Positions 26,601 to 35,677 of a stretch of 64,000 nt of DNA are shown in pieces (position 1 is the stretch's first letter; each line of letters starts with the position of its first letter). The DNA comes from Sedimenticola sp. (GTDB lineage: Bacteria; Pseudomonadota; Gammaproteobacteria; Chromatiales; Chromatiaceae). Position numbers and translations under genes: made by a program. The stretch covers positions 1-64,000 of the forward strand of contig PKUO01000052.1 of NCBI GenBank assembly GCA_002869585.1. The letters run 5' to 3'. The notes under the pieces were generated by a model. That model did not search any database. It saw only the letters and a program-made list of their open reading frames with translations, and had not been told where the DNA came from.

Positions 26601-29199
26601 GCCGGCCCGGGACCTGATCGAGATCCGCCATGCCCGTGAGCACAATCTGCAGGATGTGGACATCAGCATCCCGCACAACAAATTCACGGTCATTACCGGT
26701 GTTTCCGGCAGCGGCAAGAGCACCATCGCCTTCGATATCCTGTTCGCCGAGGGCCAGCGCCGATACCTGGAATCACTCAACGCCTACGCACGCCAGTTTG
26801 TGCAACCGGCGGCGCGGCCCGATATCGACGCTATCTACGGCATTCCCCCGACTGTCGCCATCGAACAGCGCACCAGCCGTGGCGGGCGCCAGAGCACGGT
26901 CGCCACCATGACCGAAATCTACCACTTTCTGCGCCTGCTGTTCGTCAAGCTGGGGATACAGTACTGCCCCAACTGCGAGATCCCTATCCAACCCCAGAGC
27001 CGGGAGGAGATCTTCGCTCGTATCAACCGGGAATACCGCAACCGCCCGATTGCACTGATGGCTCCTCTGGTGGTCAACCGCAAGGGGCTCTACAACGAGC
27101 TGGCGAAATGGGCCGACCGCAAGGGCTTTGCCTTCCTGCGGGTGGATGGCGAAGCGACGCCCACCGATGATTGGCCTAAGCTGGACCGTTACCACGAGCA
27201 CAACATCGACCTGCCCGTGGGCGATATCCGGGTAAACGGAAACAATGAAGCACAGCTGCTGGCGCTGGTCGAGGCCGCTCTGGATCATGGCAAAGGCGTG
27301 GTCCGGGTCATTGAGCTCGATGCCCAGGGCGACTGGGGCGAGGAGCGCAGCTTCTCCACCCACCGCAGCTGCCCCGGCTGCGGCCTGGATTTTGAAGAGC
27401 CCGATCCCCGCCTGTTCTCCTACAACTCGAAGCACGGCTGGTGCCCGGAGTGCTTCGGTACCGGCACCATTCTCCGCGAGTTCGACGCCGAGCAGACCGG
27501 CGAGGAGGCGCAGTGGCTGGAGACGATGGAGCAGGAGCCGGAGATCTGTCATAGCTGCGACGGGGCCCGGTTGCGTCCCGAAGCGCTGTCGATCTTCTAT
27601 CACGACTGGTCAATCGCCGATTACGCCGCCTGCTCGGTGGACCAGGCGGCCGAAGTCTTTGCCACTCTGGATATCAGCGGGCGTGAGGCGGAGATCTCCC
27701 GGGATGTGATCAGCGAGATCAGCGCGCGACTCAGCTTTCTGCGGGAGGTGGGGCTCGGCTATCTCACCCTGGACAGGGCCGCCCCCACCCTCTCCGGCGG
27801 CGAGGCCCAGCGCATCCGCCTGGCCGCCCAACTCGGCTCCAATCTGCAGGGAGTCTGCTACATCCTGGACGAACCCACCATCGGCCTTCATCCCCGCGAC
27901 AACAACATGTTGCTCGATACCCTTGGCAAGCTGAAGCATAAGGGCAATACCGTGGTGGTGGTGGAACACGATGAAGTGACCATCCGGCGCGCCGAACACA
28001 TCATCGACATCGGTCCGGGCGCCGGTTCCCGGGGCGGTCATCTGGTGGCTGCCGGCACTCTCGGCGATCTGCTGAAAAACCCGGACTCCCTCACCGGCCG
28101 ATTCCTGGCCCACCCCCTGCAGCACCCGCTGATGGCGCGCCGCCCTGTGAAGGCCGAGCAGTACCTGAAGATCAGGAAGGCCAGCATCAACAACCTGAAG
28201 GGGGTGAGCCTGGCCATTCCCCTGCAGCGACTGGTAGCTATTACCGGCGTTTCCGGCTCCGGTAAAAGCACCCTGATACGCGAGGTACTGGTCAGCAATC
28301 TGAAGCCCCTGGTCGCCCAGACCCGTCCGGGCGGCAAGAAGATCAAGCCAGTGCTCAGCGGCTGCCAGGGACTGGTTGGTTGGGATGCAATCGGCCGGGT
28401 CCTGGAGGTGGATCAGACCCCTATCGGCAAGACACCGCGCTCCTGCCCCGCTACCTACATCGGTTTCTGGGACGATATCCGCAAGCTGTTTGCCGCAACC
28501 GCCGAGGCACGCATCCACGGCTGGACGGCGGGGCGGTTCTCCTTCAACACCCGGCAGGGGCGCTGTGACGCCTGCGACGGCCAGGGTTTTCAGAGGGTGG
28601 AGATGAGCTTTCTGCCCGATGTAAAAATGCCCTGCGATGTGTGCAATGGCGCCCGCTTCAACCCCGAAACCCTGGCGGTGCAGTTCAAGGGGAGGAACAT
28701 CGGCGACATCCTCAACATGAGCGTAGATGACGCCATCGACTACTTCCAGGCCCATCCCGCAATCCACCATGCCCTCAGCCTGTTGCAGGATGTGGGCCTC
28801 GGTTATCTGACCCTGGGCCAACAGAGCCCTACCCTTTCTGGCGGCGAAGCCCAGCGCATCAAGCTGGTGACCGAACTGGCCAAGGCCAAGCCCAATCTGA
28901 AGCGCCGCCCCACACCGACGCTCTATGTGCTGGATGAACCCACCGTCGGCCTGCACATGGCCGATGTCGAAAAGGTAATCCGGGTACTGCACCGGCTGGT
29001 GGATGCGGGTCACTCGGTGCTTGTGATTGAACACAATCTGGATGTAATCGCCGAGGCCGACTGGATCATCGACATGGGTCCGGAAGGGGGTGAAGCCGGC
29101 GGCGAGATCGTGGTCGAAGGACGTCCCGAACAGGTGGCCCGTGCCAGCCGCAAATCACGGACCGGCGAAGCGCTGAAAGCGTTTCTGAGGAAAAGCTGA
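23695..29199 (+). CDS. uvrA: Tandem (double-length) UvrA protein
   Basis: UvrA recognises damaged DNA for UvrBC nucleotide excision repair. A normal UvrA is about 940 residues with two ABC ATPase modules; this protein has 1,834 residues and two complete UvrA units in line (about 1-960 and 975-1834). Four Walker A motifs GVSGSGKS occur near residues 33, 647, 1000 and 1518. Each has its LSGGE signature (near 493, 836, 1366, 1716) and a D-E-P-[ST] Walker B. Zinc modules CPDC...CDTC, CPTC...CPDC, CPGC...CPEC and CDAC...CDVC are all intact. Chlamydial UvrA proteins are also doubled. Because both units keep their motifs, the whole protein could act as an intramolecular dimer. Whether a normal uvrA exists elsewhere is unknown. 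Confidence 0.95.
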   Translation: MSNDVIKVKNAHQNNLKNLDIEIPLGELTVITGVSGSGKSSLAFDTIYAEGQRRYVETFSPYARQFLDRMDRPQVDAIEGIPPAIAIDQVNPVRTSRSTVGTMTELNDHIKLLFARAAQIHCRGCGREVIHDTPQGITEQLLQELQGKRAIISFPVAIPDNFSTGEIKELLAQQGYTRIHTEHERQLEVIQDRIRIEHSHRDRLAEAVETALERGHGFITVYLLDEARNPISHLRFSADLHCPDCDIHYPNPLPNHFSFNSPLGACDTCRGFGRIMGVDYDLIIPDPDKSLIEGAIRPFQSGRSMECQEDLMAAAAKRGIPTNIPWRELPGDVREWVIKGEGAWDGRHWYGVDGYFNFLESKSYKMHIRVLLSKYRAYTPCPSCHGARLKLPALDYRLGTRADAMAVCSIERRFRSDAISMPQAVWENLPGLNIHDLMQLPLGECYRFIGDLHLPAPLDQATDLLLGEIRSRLHYLCEVGLGYLSLDRQSRTLSGGEVQRINLTTALGTSLVNTLFVLDEPSIGLHPRDIDRISGVLHRLRDAGNTLLVVEHDPQIMLAADRILDIGPGPGEHGGEIVFYGTPEKLAKTRGSMTADYLAGRRKVSPGGAPDAPDQECDYLRILGASEHNLKGIDVQIPLNRLVCITGVSGSGKSTLINDILHNALNKLKGQPREPAGAHSAIEGHELVGEVVMLDQSSIGKTSRSNPASFVGALDSIRKLFAKAPLAKERGYTAGTFSFNSGNGRCPTCSGSGFEHVEMQFLSDVYLRCPDCNGRRYRSEVLEVALDGASIADVLTMTVTEALGFFSDSPEVRLALEPLEAVGLSYLQLGQPVPTLSGGEAQRLKLAGYLSKAKRRKSAGKGNLFLLDEPTTGLHFNDIATLLQAFRRLLNRGHSLVVIEHNLDVIGAADWLIDLGPEGGDGGGEIICTGTPDEVSTHLTSHTGKALREYRQALNRFKSLTSGKGRKLPPARDLIEIRHAREHNLQDVDISIPHNKFTVITGVSGSGKSTIAFDILFAEGQRRYLESLNAYARQFVQPAARPDIDAIYGIPPTVAIEQRTSRGGRQSTVATMTEIYHFLRLLFVKLGIQYCPNCEIPIQPQSREEIFARINREYRNRPIALMAPLVVNRKGLYNELAKWADRKGFAFLRVDGEATPTDDWPKLDRYHEHNIDLPVGDIRVNGNNEAQLLALVEAALDHGKGVVRVIELDAQGDWGEERSFSTHRSCPGCGLDFEEPDPRLFSYNSKHGWCPECFGTGTILREFDAEQTGEEAQWLETMEQEPEICHSCDGARLRPEALSIFYHDWSIADYAACSVDQAAEVFATLDISGREAEISRDVISEISARLSFLREVGLGYLTLDRAAPTLSGGEAQRIRLAAQLGSNLQGVCYILDEPTIGLHPRDNNMLLDTLGKLKHKGNTVVVVEHDEVTIRRAEHIIDIGPGAGSRGGHLVAAGTLGDLLKNPDSLTGRFLAHPLQHPLMARRPVKAEQYLKIRKASINNLKGVSLAIPLQRLVAITGVSGSGKSTLIREVLVSNLKPLVAQTRPGGKKIKPVLSGCQGLVGWDAIGRVLEVDQTPIGKTPRSCPATYIGFWDDIRKLFAATAEARIHGWTAGRFSFNTRQGRCDACDGQGFQRVEMSFLPDVKMPCDVCNGARFNPETLAVQFKGRNIGDILNMSVDDAIDYFQAHPAIHHALSLLQDVGLGYLTLGQQSPTLSGGEAQRIKLVTELAKAKPNLKRRPTPTLYVLDEPTVGLHMADVEKVIRVLHRLVDAGHSVLVIEHNLDVIAEADWIIDMGPEGGEAGGEIVVEGRPEQVARASRKSRTGEALKAFLRKS

Positions 29200-29249
29200 T
29201 GACCCGCCCGATCCTTGCCAGTGGTGCTTTCCACAGCTATTTAGATAGC

Positions 29250-29275
29250 TTTAGCCGGTGGCCTGGGGGTATAAT
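29250..29275 (+). promoter_or_regulatory. Putative deaD promoter
   Basis: A perfect TATAAT lies at 29270-29275, 75 bases before the deaD ATG. The -35 is weak: TTTAGC at 29250-29255 gives a 14-base spacer, so the true -35 may differ. The predicted RNA would have a leader of about 70 bases. Confidence 0.45.
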
Positions 29276-29350
29276 CCGAGTCCTTTGAAAAGCACCTTTA
29301 CCAACATCCGGGCCAACCCCGATCTGATCATATCCCCCACAGGTATCTAA

Positions 29351-31081
29351 ATGTCCTCGAATAATGCCATAGCGCACGGCTTCCGTGATCTCGCGCTGTC
29401 TGAGCCCGTGATGCAGGCACTCAATGACGTCGGTTATGAAACCCCGTCACAAATCCAGGCGGAGACCATTCCGCATATCCTTTCCGGCAAGGATCTGCTG
29501 GGCCAGGCGCAGACCGGCACCGGCAAGACAGCGGCCTTCGCCCTGCCACTGCTGTCGATGATCGACATCAGCAAGCTGAGCCCCCAGGTGATGGTGCTGG
29601 CGCCCACCCGTGAGCTGGCCATCCAGGTGGCCGAGGCATTCCAGCGCTATGCCAAACATATCCGCGGATTTCACGTACTGCCGATCTACGGCGGACAGGA
29701 TTACCGCGTCCAGCTGCGCCCTCTGAAGCGTGGTGTACATGTGGTGGTAGGCACGCCGGGACGGGTCATGGACCACATGCGCCGGGGTTCCCTGGATCTC
29801 AGCTCCCTCTCCTGCCTGGTGCTGGATGAGGCCGACGAGATGCTGCGCATGGGCTTCATCGACGATGTCGAATGGATCCTGGAGCAGACACCGGCCCAGC
29901 GCCAGATTGCGCTGTTCTCCGCCACCATGCCCAACGAGATCCGCCGCATCGCCCAGAAGTACCTGCGCGAGCCGGTGGAGATCCGCATCAAGACCAAGAC
30001 CACCACTGCCGAGTCGATCCGCCAGCGTTACTGGATGGTGAGCGGCCTGCACAAACTCGACGCGTTGACCCGCATCCTCGAGGCCGAGCCCTTCGAGGGC
30101 ATCCTCATCTTCGTACGTACCAAGATCGCCACCGTGGAACTGTCCGAAAAACTCGAGGCGCGCGGTTACGCATCGGCGGCGCTGAACGGTGACATTGTCC
30201 AGAAAGAGCGCGAGCGGGTGGTCGATAAGCTCAAGCTGGGCAAGCTGGATATCGTGGTGGCCACCGATGTCGCCGCCCGCGGCTTGGATGTGGAACGCAT
30301 CAGCCATGTGATCAATTACGACATCCCCAACGATACCGAGGCCTACGTGCATCGCATCGGCCGCACCGGCCGGGCCGGCCGCAAGGGTGAGGCGATCCTG
30401 TTCGTCGCCCCACGCGAAAGACGCCTGCTGCACGCCATCGAGAAGGCGACCCGCCAACCCATCGAGCTGATGGAACTGCCCACCACCGAACGTATCAACG
30501 ACCAGCGCATCGCGCGCTTCAACGAGCGCATCACCGACACCCTGGCGACCGAACAACTCGGATTCTTCTACCAGCTGATGGAGAACTACCAGCAGGAACA
30601 CAACATCCCTGCCCTGGAGATCGCGGCGGCGCTGGCGAAGCTGCTGCAGGGTGATACCCCGATGTTGCTGGAAAAGAGCAAATCGCCACCCCCCCAGGCG
30701 CCACGCAAAGAGCGTGATCAGCCGCCACCGAGGAAACCGCGCAAGAGCAAACCTGCGGGCGCCCCCGAAGAGGGCATGGAGCGTTTCCGTATCGAAGTGG
30801 GACACAACCACGGCGTCAAGCCCGGCAATATCGTCGGCGCCATCGCCAACGAGGCGGGACTGGAGAGCGAACACATCGGCCACATCGATATCCAGGACGA
30901 CCACAGTATCGTCGTGCTGCCTCAGGGCATGCCCAAGGATGTCTTCTTCGATCTGAAAAAAACCTGGGTCTGTGGACAGAAGCTGAACATCAGCCGACTG
31001 GACGGCGAGGAACCGCCGAAAAAGCGCCGCAGCCCGAAAAAACGCACCAAACCAAAGACAAAAAAGAAGAAAACCGACTAG
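29351..31081 (+). CDS. deaD: DEAD-box ATP-dependent RNA helicase, DeaD/CsdA type
   Basis: The 576-residue protein has all core helicase motifs: Q motif (FRDLALSEPV...TPSQIQ), AQTGTGKT (53-60), PTRELA, DEAD (159-162), SAT and HRIGRTGRAGR. A C-terminal DbpA-like RNA-binding domain (about residues 475-550) follows a Pro/Lys-rich linker, and the protein ends in a strongly basic tail (KKRTKPKTKKKKTD). This architecture is that of DeaD/CsdA, which unwinds structured RNA in ribosome assembly, especially in the cold. The presumed promoter is at 29250-29275. A small secreted-protein gene follows. Confidence 0.93.
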   Translation: MSSNNAIAHGFRDLALSEPVMQALNDVGYETPSQIQAETIPHILSGKDLLGQAQTGTGKTAAFALPLLSMIDISKLSPQVMVLAPTRELAIQVAEAFQRYAKHIRGFHVLPIYGGQDYRVQLRPLKRGVHVVVGTPGRVMDHMRRGSLDLSSLSCLVLDEADEMLRMGFIDDVEWILEQTPAQRQIALFSATMPNEIRRIAQKYLREPVEIRIKTKTTTAESIRQRYWMVSGLHKLDALTRILEAEPFEGILIFVRTKIATVELSEKLEARGYASAALNGDIVQKERERVVDKLKLGKLDIVVATDVAARGLDVERISHVINYDIPNDTEAYVHRIGRTGRAGRKGEAILFVAPRERRLLHAIEKATRQPIELMELPTTERINDQRIARFNERITDTLATEQLGFFYQLMENYQQEHNIPALEIAAALAKLLQGDTPMLLEKSKSPPPQAPRKERDQPPPRKPRKSKPAGAPEEGMERFRIEVGHNHGVKPGNIVGAIANEAGLESEHIGHIDIQDDHSIVVLPQGMPKDVFFDLKKTWVCGQKLNISRLDGEEPPKKRRSPKKRTKPKTKKKKTD

Positions 31082-31143
31082 GGGACTGTTATTCCGGGTG
31101 AATAATGGGATAAATTAGTCGGCAAATTTAGGAGGATGACTGA

Positions 31144-31596
31144 ATGAGATACGCCATATACGCACTGCTTTTGACACTGCCGATCAACCTGCCCGCACAG
31201 ACCGCCAATGGGCAACCGCCGCAGATACCGGAGTTTGCCGACGTCAAAATGCGTATGCTGCCGATGATGACCGACTCGCTTGGACCGATGACCCAGACCC
31301 GCGACTGCATCGCCGCCAGCCAGAACTCCGATCAGCTCAATGGCTGTATTTCCATCATGGCGGATTATCAGAAAAAGATGATGGCCAGCATGGACCGGGG
31401 ACACACCACCCCTCCCCCGGAGCCACCCAAGCTGGAGTGGTCAGAGGAGCTGAAAACACGCATGCTGACCGACATCGACCTGTCGATAAAGAATACCCTC
31501 TCGACCAAGAGTTGCCTGGAGCTGAGTACCAGTCATGAACAGATGACCCAGTGCATGGAGGCCGCAGGACTGACCCGCAAGCCAGCCAAGCAGTAA
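31144..31596 (+). CDS. Secreted small hypothetical protein
   Basis: The 150-residue precursor has a signal peptide (about residues 1-19, LPINLPAQ). The mature protein is Met-rich and mostly helical, with four cysteines (in TRDCIAAS, LNGCISIM, TKSCLELS and MTQCMEAA) that could form two disulfides in the periplasm. A Pro-rich linker (HTTPPPEPPKL) separates two helical, cysteine-bearing halves. GGAGG lies 8 bases before the ATG. I recognise no family. The next gene begins 12 bases downstream and may be co-transcribed. Confidence 0.8.
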   Translation: MRYAIYALLLTLPINLPAQTANGQPPQIPEFADVKMRMLPMMTDSLGPMTQTRDCIAASQNSDQLNGCISIMADYQKKMMASMDRGHTTPPPEPPKLEWSEELKTRMLTDIDLSIKNTLSTKSCLELSTSHEQMTQCMEAAGLTRKPAKQ

Positions 31597-31608
31597 CCGA
31601 AGAACTCC

Positions 31609-31983
31609 GTGGACCTGATCCGATCCATACACCACGCCAGCCTGCTGGTGTCGGACACCGAACGGGCGGTCAGCTTCTACCGGGATATCCTCGGGCTCAA
31701 GGTGTTTCAGGGCAGACCCGAGCTGCCCTTTCCCGGCGCCTGGCTGGAGGTTGGGGACCAGCAGATACATCTGCTGGAGCTGCCCAATCCCGACCCCAGC
31801 GAGGGACGGCCTGAACACGGTGGGCGCGACCGCCATCTGGCCTTCACAGCAAACCACCTCGATCGGCTAAAAACAGCCCTGGATGCCCACGGCATCCCCT
31901 ACACCCTCAGCAAATCGGGCCGTACCGCCCTCTTCTGCCGCGATCCTGACGGTAACGCCCTGGAATTTATTCAAAACGGCTAG
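31609..31983 (+). CDS. VOC (glyoxalase/bleomycin-resistance) superfamily protein
   Basis: The 124-residue protein fits a single VOC module: IHHASLLVSDTERAVSFYRDILGLKV at the N-terminus with a potential metal-binding His, then HLLELP, RHLAFT and a C-terminal RDPDGNALEFIQ. VOC enzymes use a divalent metal for isomerisation, ring-opening or lyase reactions; the substrate cannot be inferred. The start is a GTG at 31609, as no ATG fits the conserved N-terminus. It converges with cysK with a 25-base gap. Confidence 0.88.
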   Translation: MDLIRSIHHASLLVSDTERAVSFYRDILGLKVFQGRPELPFPGAWLEVGDQQIHLLELPNPDPSEGRPEHGGRDRHLAFTANHLDRLKTALDAHGIPYTLSKSGRTALFCRDPDGNALEFIQNG

Positions 31984-32008
31984 CCGGTAAGCTGGATCCG
32001 ATAATGTA

Positions 32009-32920
32009 TCAATCCCAGACATCGGTACTCAGATAGCGCTCACCGGTATCCGGCAGAATCGCCAACAACACCTTATCGCGGTACTCCTCGCGCCTGGCCG
32101 CCTTGATCATGCCGGCAACCGCCGCGCCGGAGGATATGCCCACAAATATTCCCTCTTTCTGCGCCAGGAAGCGTGTGGTTGTGTAGGCCTCCTCGGTGGT
32201 AATCTGCAGCACCTCGTCCCAGATAGCGGTATCCAGCGTTTCCGGGATAAAACCCGGCGCCGTGCCCATGATCTTGTGCTTGCAGGCGATCCCCTGGGTA
32301 AGAATCGGGGAATCCGCCGGCTCGGTGGCAATCACCCGCAGGTCGGGATTGTGCTCGCGCAGGTAGCGCCCCAGGCCGGAGATAGTGCCGCCAGTACCGG
32401 TGGTGCAGACAATGGCATCCAGCTCCATGCCGAAATCGGCCCAGATCTCCTCGGCCGTGGCCTTGTGGGCGGCGGGATTGTCCGGATTGAAATGCTGACC
32501 GACAAAGAACCAACCCTTCTCTGCAGCCAACCGCTTGGCCTCCTCGATCGCCCCCTTGGTGCCCTTCTCGGCAGGCGTCAACACCAGCTCCGCCCCAAAG
32601 GCGCGCAGGATGGTCTTGCGCTCTTCGCTCATATCGGCGGCCATCACCATCACCGCGTGATAGCCCTTGACAGCGGCCACCATAGCGATGCCGATGCCGG
32701 TATTTCCCGAGGTGGGCTCGATGATGATGTCGCCGGGTTTGATCAGTCCCTTGGCCTCGGCCCGTTCGATCATATTCAGCGCCGGACGATCCTTGACCGA
32801 GGCGGCGGGATTGAAACTCTCCACCTTCACCCAGAGTTCCCGGGCCAGGATATCGCTCACCTTGTTGAGCCGGATTACCGGCGTATTGCCCACGGTCTGG
32901 AGGATTGTGTCGTATTTCAT
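32009..32920 (-). CDS. cysK: Cysteine synthase A
   Basis: CysK condenses O-acetylserine and sulfide to cysteine with pyridoxal phosphate. The 303-residue protein has the PLP lysine in NPAASVKDRPALNMI, the substrate-binding loop EPTSGNTGIGIA, the phosphate loop TTGTGGTISGLG and the C-terminal GISSGAAVAG. The order and length are typical of O-acetylserine sulfhydrylase. CysM-type enzymes are similar, so the A/B assignment is less certain than the reaction. It is divergent from the HAD phosphatase gene 77 bases away. No cys regulon box was identified. Confidence 0.93.
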   Translation of the reverse strand: MKYDTILQTVGNTPVIRLNKVSDILARELWVKVESFNPAASVKDRPALNMIERAEAKGLIKPGDIIIEPTSGNTGIGIAMVAAVKGYHAVMVMAADMSEERKTILRAFGAELVLTPAEKGTKGAIEEAKRLAAEKGWFFVGQHFNPDNPAAHKATAEEIWADFGMELDAIVCTTGTGGTISGLGRYLREHNPDLRVIATEPADSPILTQGIACKHKIMGTAPGFIPETLDTAIWDEVLQITTEEAYTTTRFLAQKEGIFVGISSGAAVAGMIKAARREEYRDKVLLAILPDTGERYLSTDVWD

Positions 32921-32997
32921 GGCTTGCCTTATCGGGTCTGGAAGTGCAGATTAGACCAGGAATCATACAGCAGTTGGACAGCCCTTCAGAGAGCCGC

Positions 32998-33714
32998 ATG
33001 AAAAAAACAGGACATAGCACAGCGATCCGGGCCATCAGTTTCGATCTCGACGACACCCTCTGGGACAACCGCCCGGTGCTGCATTCCGCCGAGCAGACGC
33101 TGTTTGACTGGCTGCTCGCCCACTACCACCGCATCGGCGAGTTGCACGACATCGCCTCCTTTCAGCAGATGCGCCTGGATCTCGCCCGGGAGCGCAGTGA
33201 TCTGCGCTACCAGATGACCCGGCTGCGCAAGGTGTCTCTGCAACGGCTGGCCGAGGCGGCCGGGTATGATGATTCGCTGGTGGAACCTGCGTTTGCGGTG
33301 TTCATCGAGGCCCGCCACCAAGTAACCCTGTACGACGATGTGATCCCAGGGCTGGAGGCCCTGCGCAACGCGGGTTACCTACTTGTCGCGCTGAGCAACG
33401 GCAACGCCAGCATCCACCGACTGAACATCGGGCACCTGTTCGACTTCGACCTGAATGCCGAGCAGGCGGGGGCCGCCAAACCCGCCACGGCCATGTTCGA
33501 CCAGGCCTGCCGACAGCTTGACATTGCCCCTGATCAATTGGCCCATGTCGGCGATGAACACGAGACCGATATCACCGGTGCGCGCAACAGCGGGGCGGTG
33601 GCGGTCTGGATGAACCGTCTGCAAGCGGAGAGTCCGGACAACCCGCGCTATCATCACCAGGTGAGGGATATGCGGGAGCTACTCATGCTGGCCGAAAGCT
33701 GGTCCTCTCGCTGA
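32998..33714 (+). CDS. HAD-superfamily phosphatase (YigB/subfamily IA type)
   Basis: The 238-residue protein starts at the ATG at 32998. The open frame extends 31 codons upstream, but the family motif begins shortly after this ATG. The nucleophile motif is SFDLDDTLWDN (DxDxT), motif II is VALSNGNA, the motif III lysine lies in AGAAKPATAMF, and motif IV is HVGDEHETDITGA. A helical cap between motifs I and II marks HAD-IA. The closest known relative in form is YigB, which dephosphorylates FMN; substrate remains open. It converges with the DnaJ-related gene with a 4-base gap. Confidence 0.88.
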   Translation: MKKTGHSTAIRAISFDLDDTLWDNRPVLHSAEQTLFDWLLAHYHRIGELHDIASFQQMRLDLARERSDLRYQMTRLRKVSLQRLAEAAGYDDSLVEPAFAVFIEARHQVTLYDDVIPGLEALRNAGYLLVALSNGNASIHRLNIGHLFDFDLNAEQAGAAKPATAMFDQACRQLDIAPDQLAHVGDEHETDITGARNSGAVAVWMNRLQAESPDNPRYHHQVRDMRELLMLAESWSSR

Positions 33715-33718
33715 GCCT

Positions 33719-34303
33719 TCAGCAGCGCCGCAGCAGGCTCATGGCCTCCTGCAACTGTGTAAACTGCTCGCCCTCTCCACCACGGTCAGGGTGATGTTGC
33801 ATCGCCAGCTGCCGATAGCGGCGGGTTATCTCATCGGGGCTTACCGGATCGACCAGGCCCAGCACCTCCAGCGCCTGGCTGCGGCGCTCGTTGGCGAAGT
33901 ATCTGACCCAGAACTGACCGAGCAGATCCTCCACCTCGTCGGCGCTGGTCTGATGGAGATTGTCCAGATTGGTATAGTAATCGCGCAGCGGGTCGCTACA
34001 GACCGGCAGCCCATTGGCCCCAGCCGCCGGGCGCAGGCAGATGTTCAGCACATCGATAGCCACCCCCTCGCCGCTGGAGTGCGCGAGCGCCTCATCGAGC
34101 TGGTAGAGGGCGTGAAACAGCAGAAAGTGGGCCTGAAACATGGCGTGACTCTCTTTGAACAGATCGGCAGGAAAACCCTGCTGCAACTCGACTTGCAACC
34201 GTTTCAACAGATCAAACTCGCTCAGCCCTTGCGGGTGGCCAGACAGTATTCCATAGATCAGCTGTTGCAGTTCAGGCCCTCGATGGTCGGTGTCTTTGGT
34301 CAT
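33719..34303 (-). CDS. DnaJ-related protein with C-terminal J domain
   Basis: The 194-residue protein has an N-terminal region of about 130 residues (PELQQLIYGILSGHPQGLSEFDLL...) matching the DNAJ-related N-terminal family, and a short C-terminal J domain (about residues 140-194) with the HPD motif in MQHHPDRGGEG. J domains stimulate the ATPase of DnaK-type Hsp70 chaperones, so this is probably a specialised cytoplasmic co-chaperone; its client is unknown. The J domain at the C-terminus rather than the N-terminus is normal for this subfamily. It is divergent from the hydrolase/TlpA fusion gene. Confidence 0.88.
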   Translation of the reverse strand: MTKDTDHRGPELQQLIYGILSGHPQGLSEFDLLKRLQVELQQGFPADLFKESHAMFQAHFLLFHALYQLDEALAHSSGEGVAIDVLNICLRPAAGANGLPVCSDPLRDYYTNLDNLHQTSADEVEDLLGQFWVRYFANERRSQALEVLGLVDPVSPDEITRRYRQLAMQHHPDRGGEGEQFTQLQEAMSLLRRC

Positions 34304-34417
34304 GGTCAGTCAGCGCAGCTATTCTTTCATCACGGGTAAAAATCGGTCATGATCTCTCCCCAACGATAATCGATCACGTCCAAAACCGCCATGTACTAAC
34401 AATCCGAGAGGTGCCTT

Positions 34418-35677
34418 GTGGGACGAAGTCTTGTCTTCCTGCTGCTGTTACTGGTCAATTCACTATCTGCCCTGCATGCCGAGGACAAGAGTCTGATGCT
34501 GCCGGTTTCCAGTGGCAGTGAAATCAGCCTGCGGACTTTCGGTGCGGGAGAGGACCGGGTGCTGTGGATTCCCTCCGAGTTCGGATTCGGTGGGGAGCGC
34601 GAACGGATGCTGGCCGGAGGACTCGCGGCAAAGGGGCTGGAGGTGTGGATCGCAGACCTGCATGGCAGCTATTTTCTCCCGCCGGGGCGCAACAGCCTGA
34701 CTGAGATTCCGACAGACGACATCGCCGAGTTGCTGCATCTGGCCCAGCCGGAAAATGGCCGTCTCTACATTCTCAGCACCGGACGGGGTGCCGCACTGGC
34801 ACTAATGGCGGCCAGAGAGGCGCAGCTTGCCCAGCCTGAAGGACTGTCACTAGGTGGCCTGATCCTGTTCCACCCCAATCTGCACGCCAAACCGCCGCAA
34901 CCTGGCCAGCCGGCCGAATACCTGCCGGTGGCCAGGCTCAGCAATCTGCCGATCTTTCTGATTCAGCCCGGAAGCTCGGCCAAGCGCTGGCACCTGAAGG
35001 AACTAATCGATCTGCTGCAACAGGGCGGCAGCGATCTGTTTACCCGGGTGATCGCCAATGTCTCCGACGGTTTCCACCTGCGCCCCGATTTCACCGAGCA
35101 TGAGCAGCAGGTCAGCGCCCAACTGCCAGACCTGCTGGACCAGGCGATCCATCTGCTCAACGGCATTAACCAGCAGCGACGCATGGCGGTTGAGGCTAGC
35201 GGCGTTGCCGAAACCGAATGGAGCGGCAACGCCTTCAAGGAGTCGCTGCAGCCCTACCCCGGCGAACAGTTTGCGCCTCCCTTCGTCCTGGAGGATCTGC
35301 AAGGCAATAGCTATGATCTGGCCGAGTACCGGGGCAAGGTGGTGTTGCTCAACTTCTGGGCCACCTGGTGTCCGCCCTGCGTCAAGGAGATCCCCTCGCT
35401 GGGCAGATTGCAGGAGAGGCTAGCGGATGAGCCGTTCGTGGTGCTGAGCGTGGATATCGGCGAAGAACCCGAAGCGGTTGCGGCATTTCTGCAAAAGATC
35501 CCAGCACAATTTCCGGTCCTGCTCGACCAGGCGGGCGACACCGTGCAATCCTGGAATATCCGCGCCTTCCCTACCACCTTCCTGCTGGATAAGACCGGTA
35601 AAATCCGCTACGCCTACTTCGGTGCGCTGGAATGGGATGACGACGGCGTGGTGGAAACCATCCGGCAACTGCTTTAG
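34418..35677 (+). CDS. Fusion of an alpha/beta-hydrolase-like domain with a TlpA/ResA thioredoxin domain
   Basis: The 419-residue precursor has a signal peptide (about residues 1-21) and starts at GTG with GAGAGG upstream. Residues about 25-245 look like an alpha/beta hydrolase, but the nucleophile elbow reads S-T-G122-R-G, so the usual serine or cysteine is glycine. Residues about 283-419 form a TlpA/ResA-type thioredoxin domain with WATWCPPC (C318, C321), a periplasmic thiol reductant. The first domain is probably a binding or scaffold module. The DUF2157 frame begins directly after the stop codon. Confidence 0.88.
   Translation: MGRSLVFLLLLLVNSLSALHAEDKSLMLPVSSGSEISLRTFGAGEDRVLWIPSEFGFGGERERMLAGGLAAKGLEVWIADLHGSYFLPPGRNSLTEIPTDDIAELLHLAQPENGRLYILSTGRGAALALMAAREAQLAQPEGLSLGGLILFHPNLHAKPPQPGQPAEYLPVARLSNLPIFLIQPGSSAKRWHLKELIDLLQQGGSDLFTRVIANVSDGFHLRPDFTEHEQQVSAQLPDLLDQAIHLLNGINQQRRMAVEASGVAETEWSGNAFKESLQPYPGEQFAPPFVLEDLQGNSYDLAEYRGKVVLLNFWATWCPPCVKEIPSLGRLQERLADEPFVVLSVDIGEEPEAVAAFLQKIPAQFPVLLDQAGDTVQSWNIRAFPTTFLLDKTGKIRYAYFGALEWDDDGVVETIRQLL

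Noticed and set aside
27610-29034. A 474-codon minus-strand frame opposite the second UvrA half, with similar ones at 24562-25116, 25783-26676 and 26773-27603
   Set aside because: All lie opposite well-conserved UvrA motifs and have no recognisable domain or ribosome-binding site; they are shadows of GC-rich coding sequence.
29447-30904. A 485-codon minus-strand frame opposite deaD
   Set aside because: The DEAD-box helicase motifs on the plus strand are complete; the antisense product is compositionally odd and matches nothing known to me.
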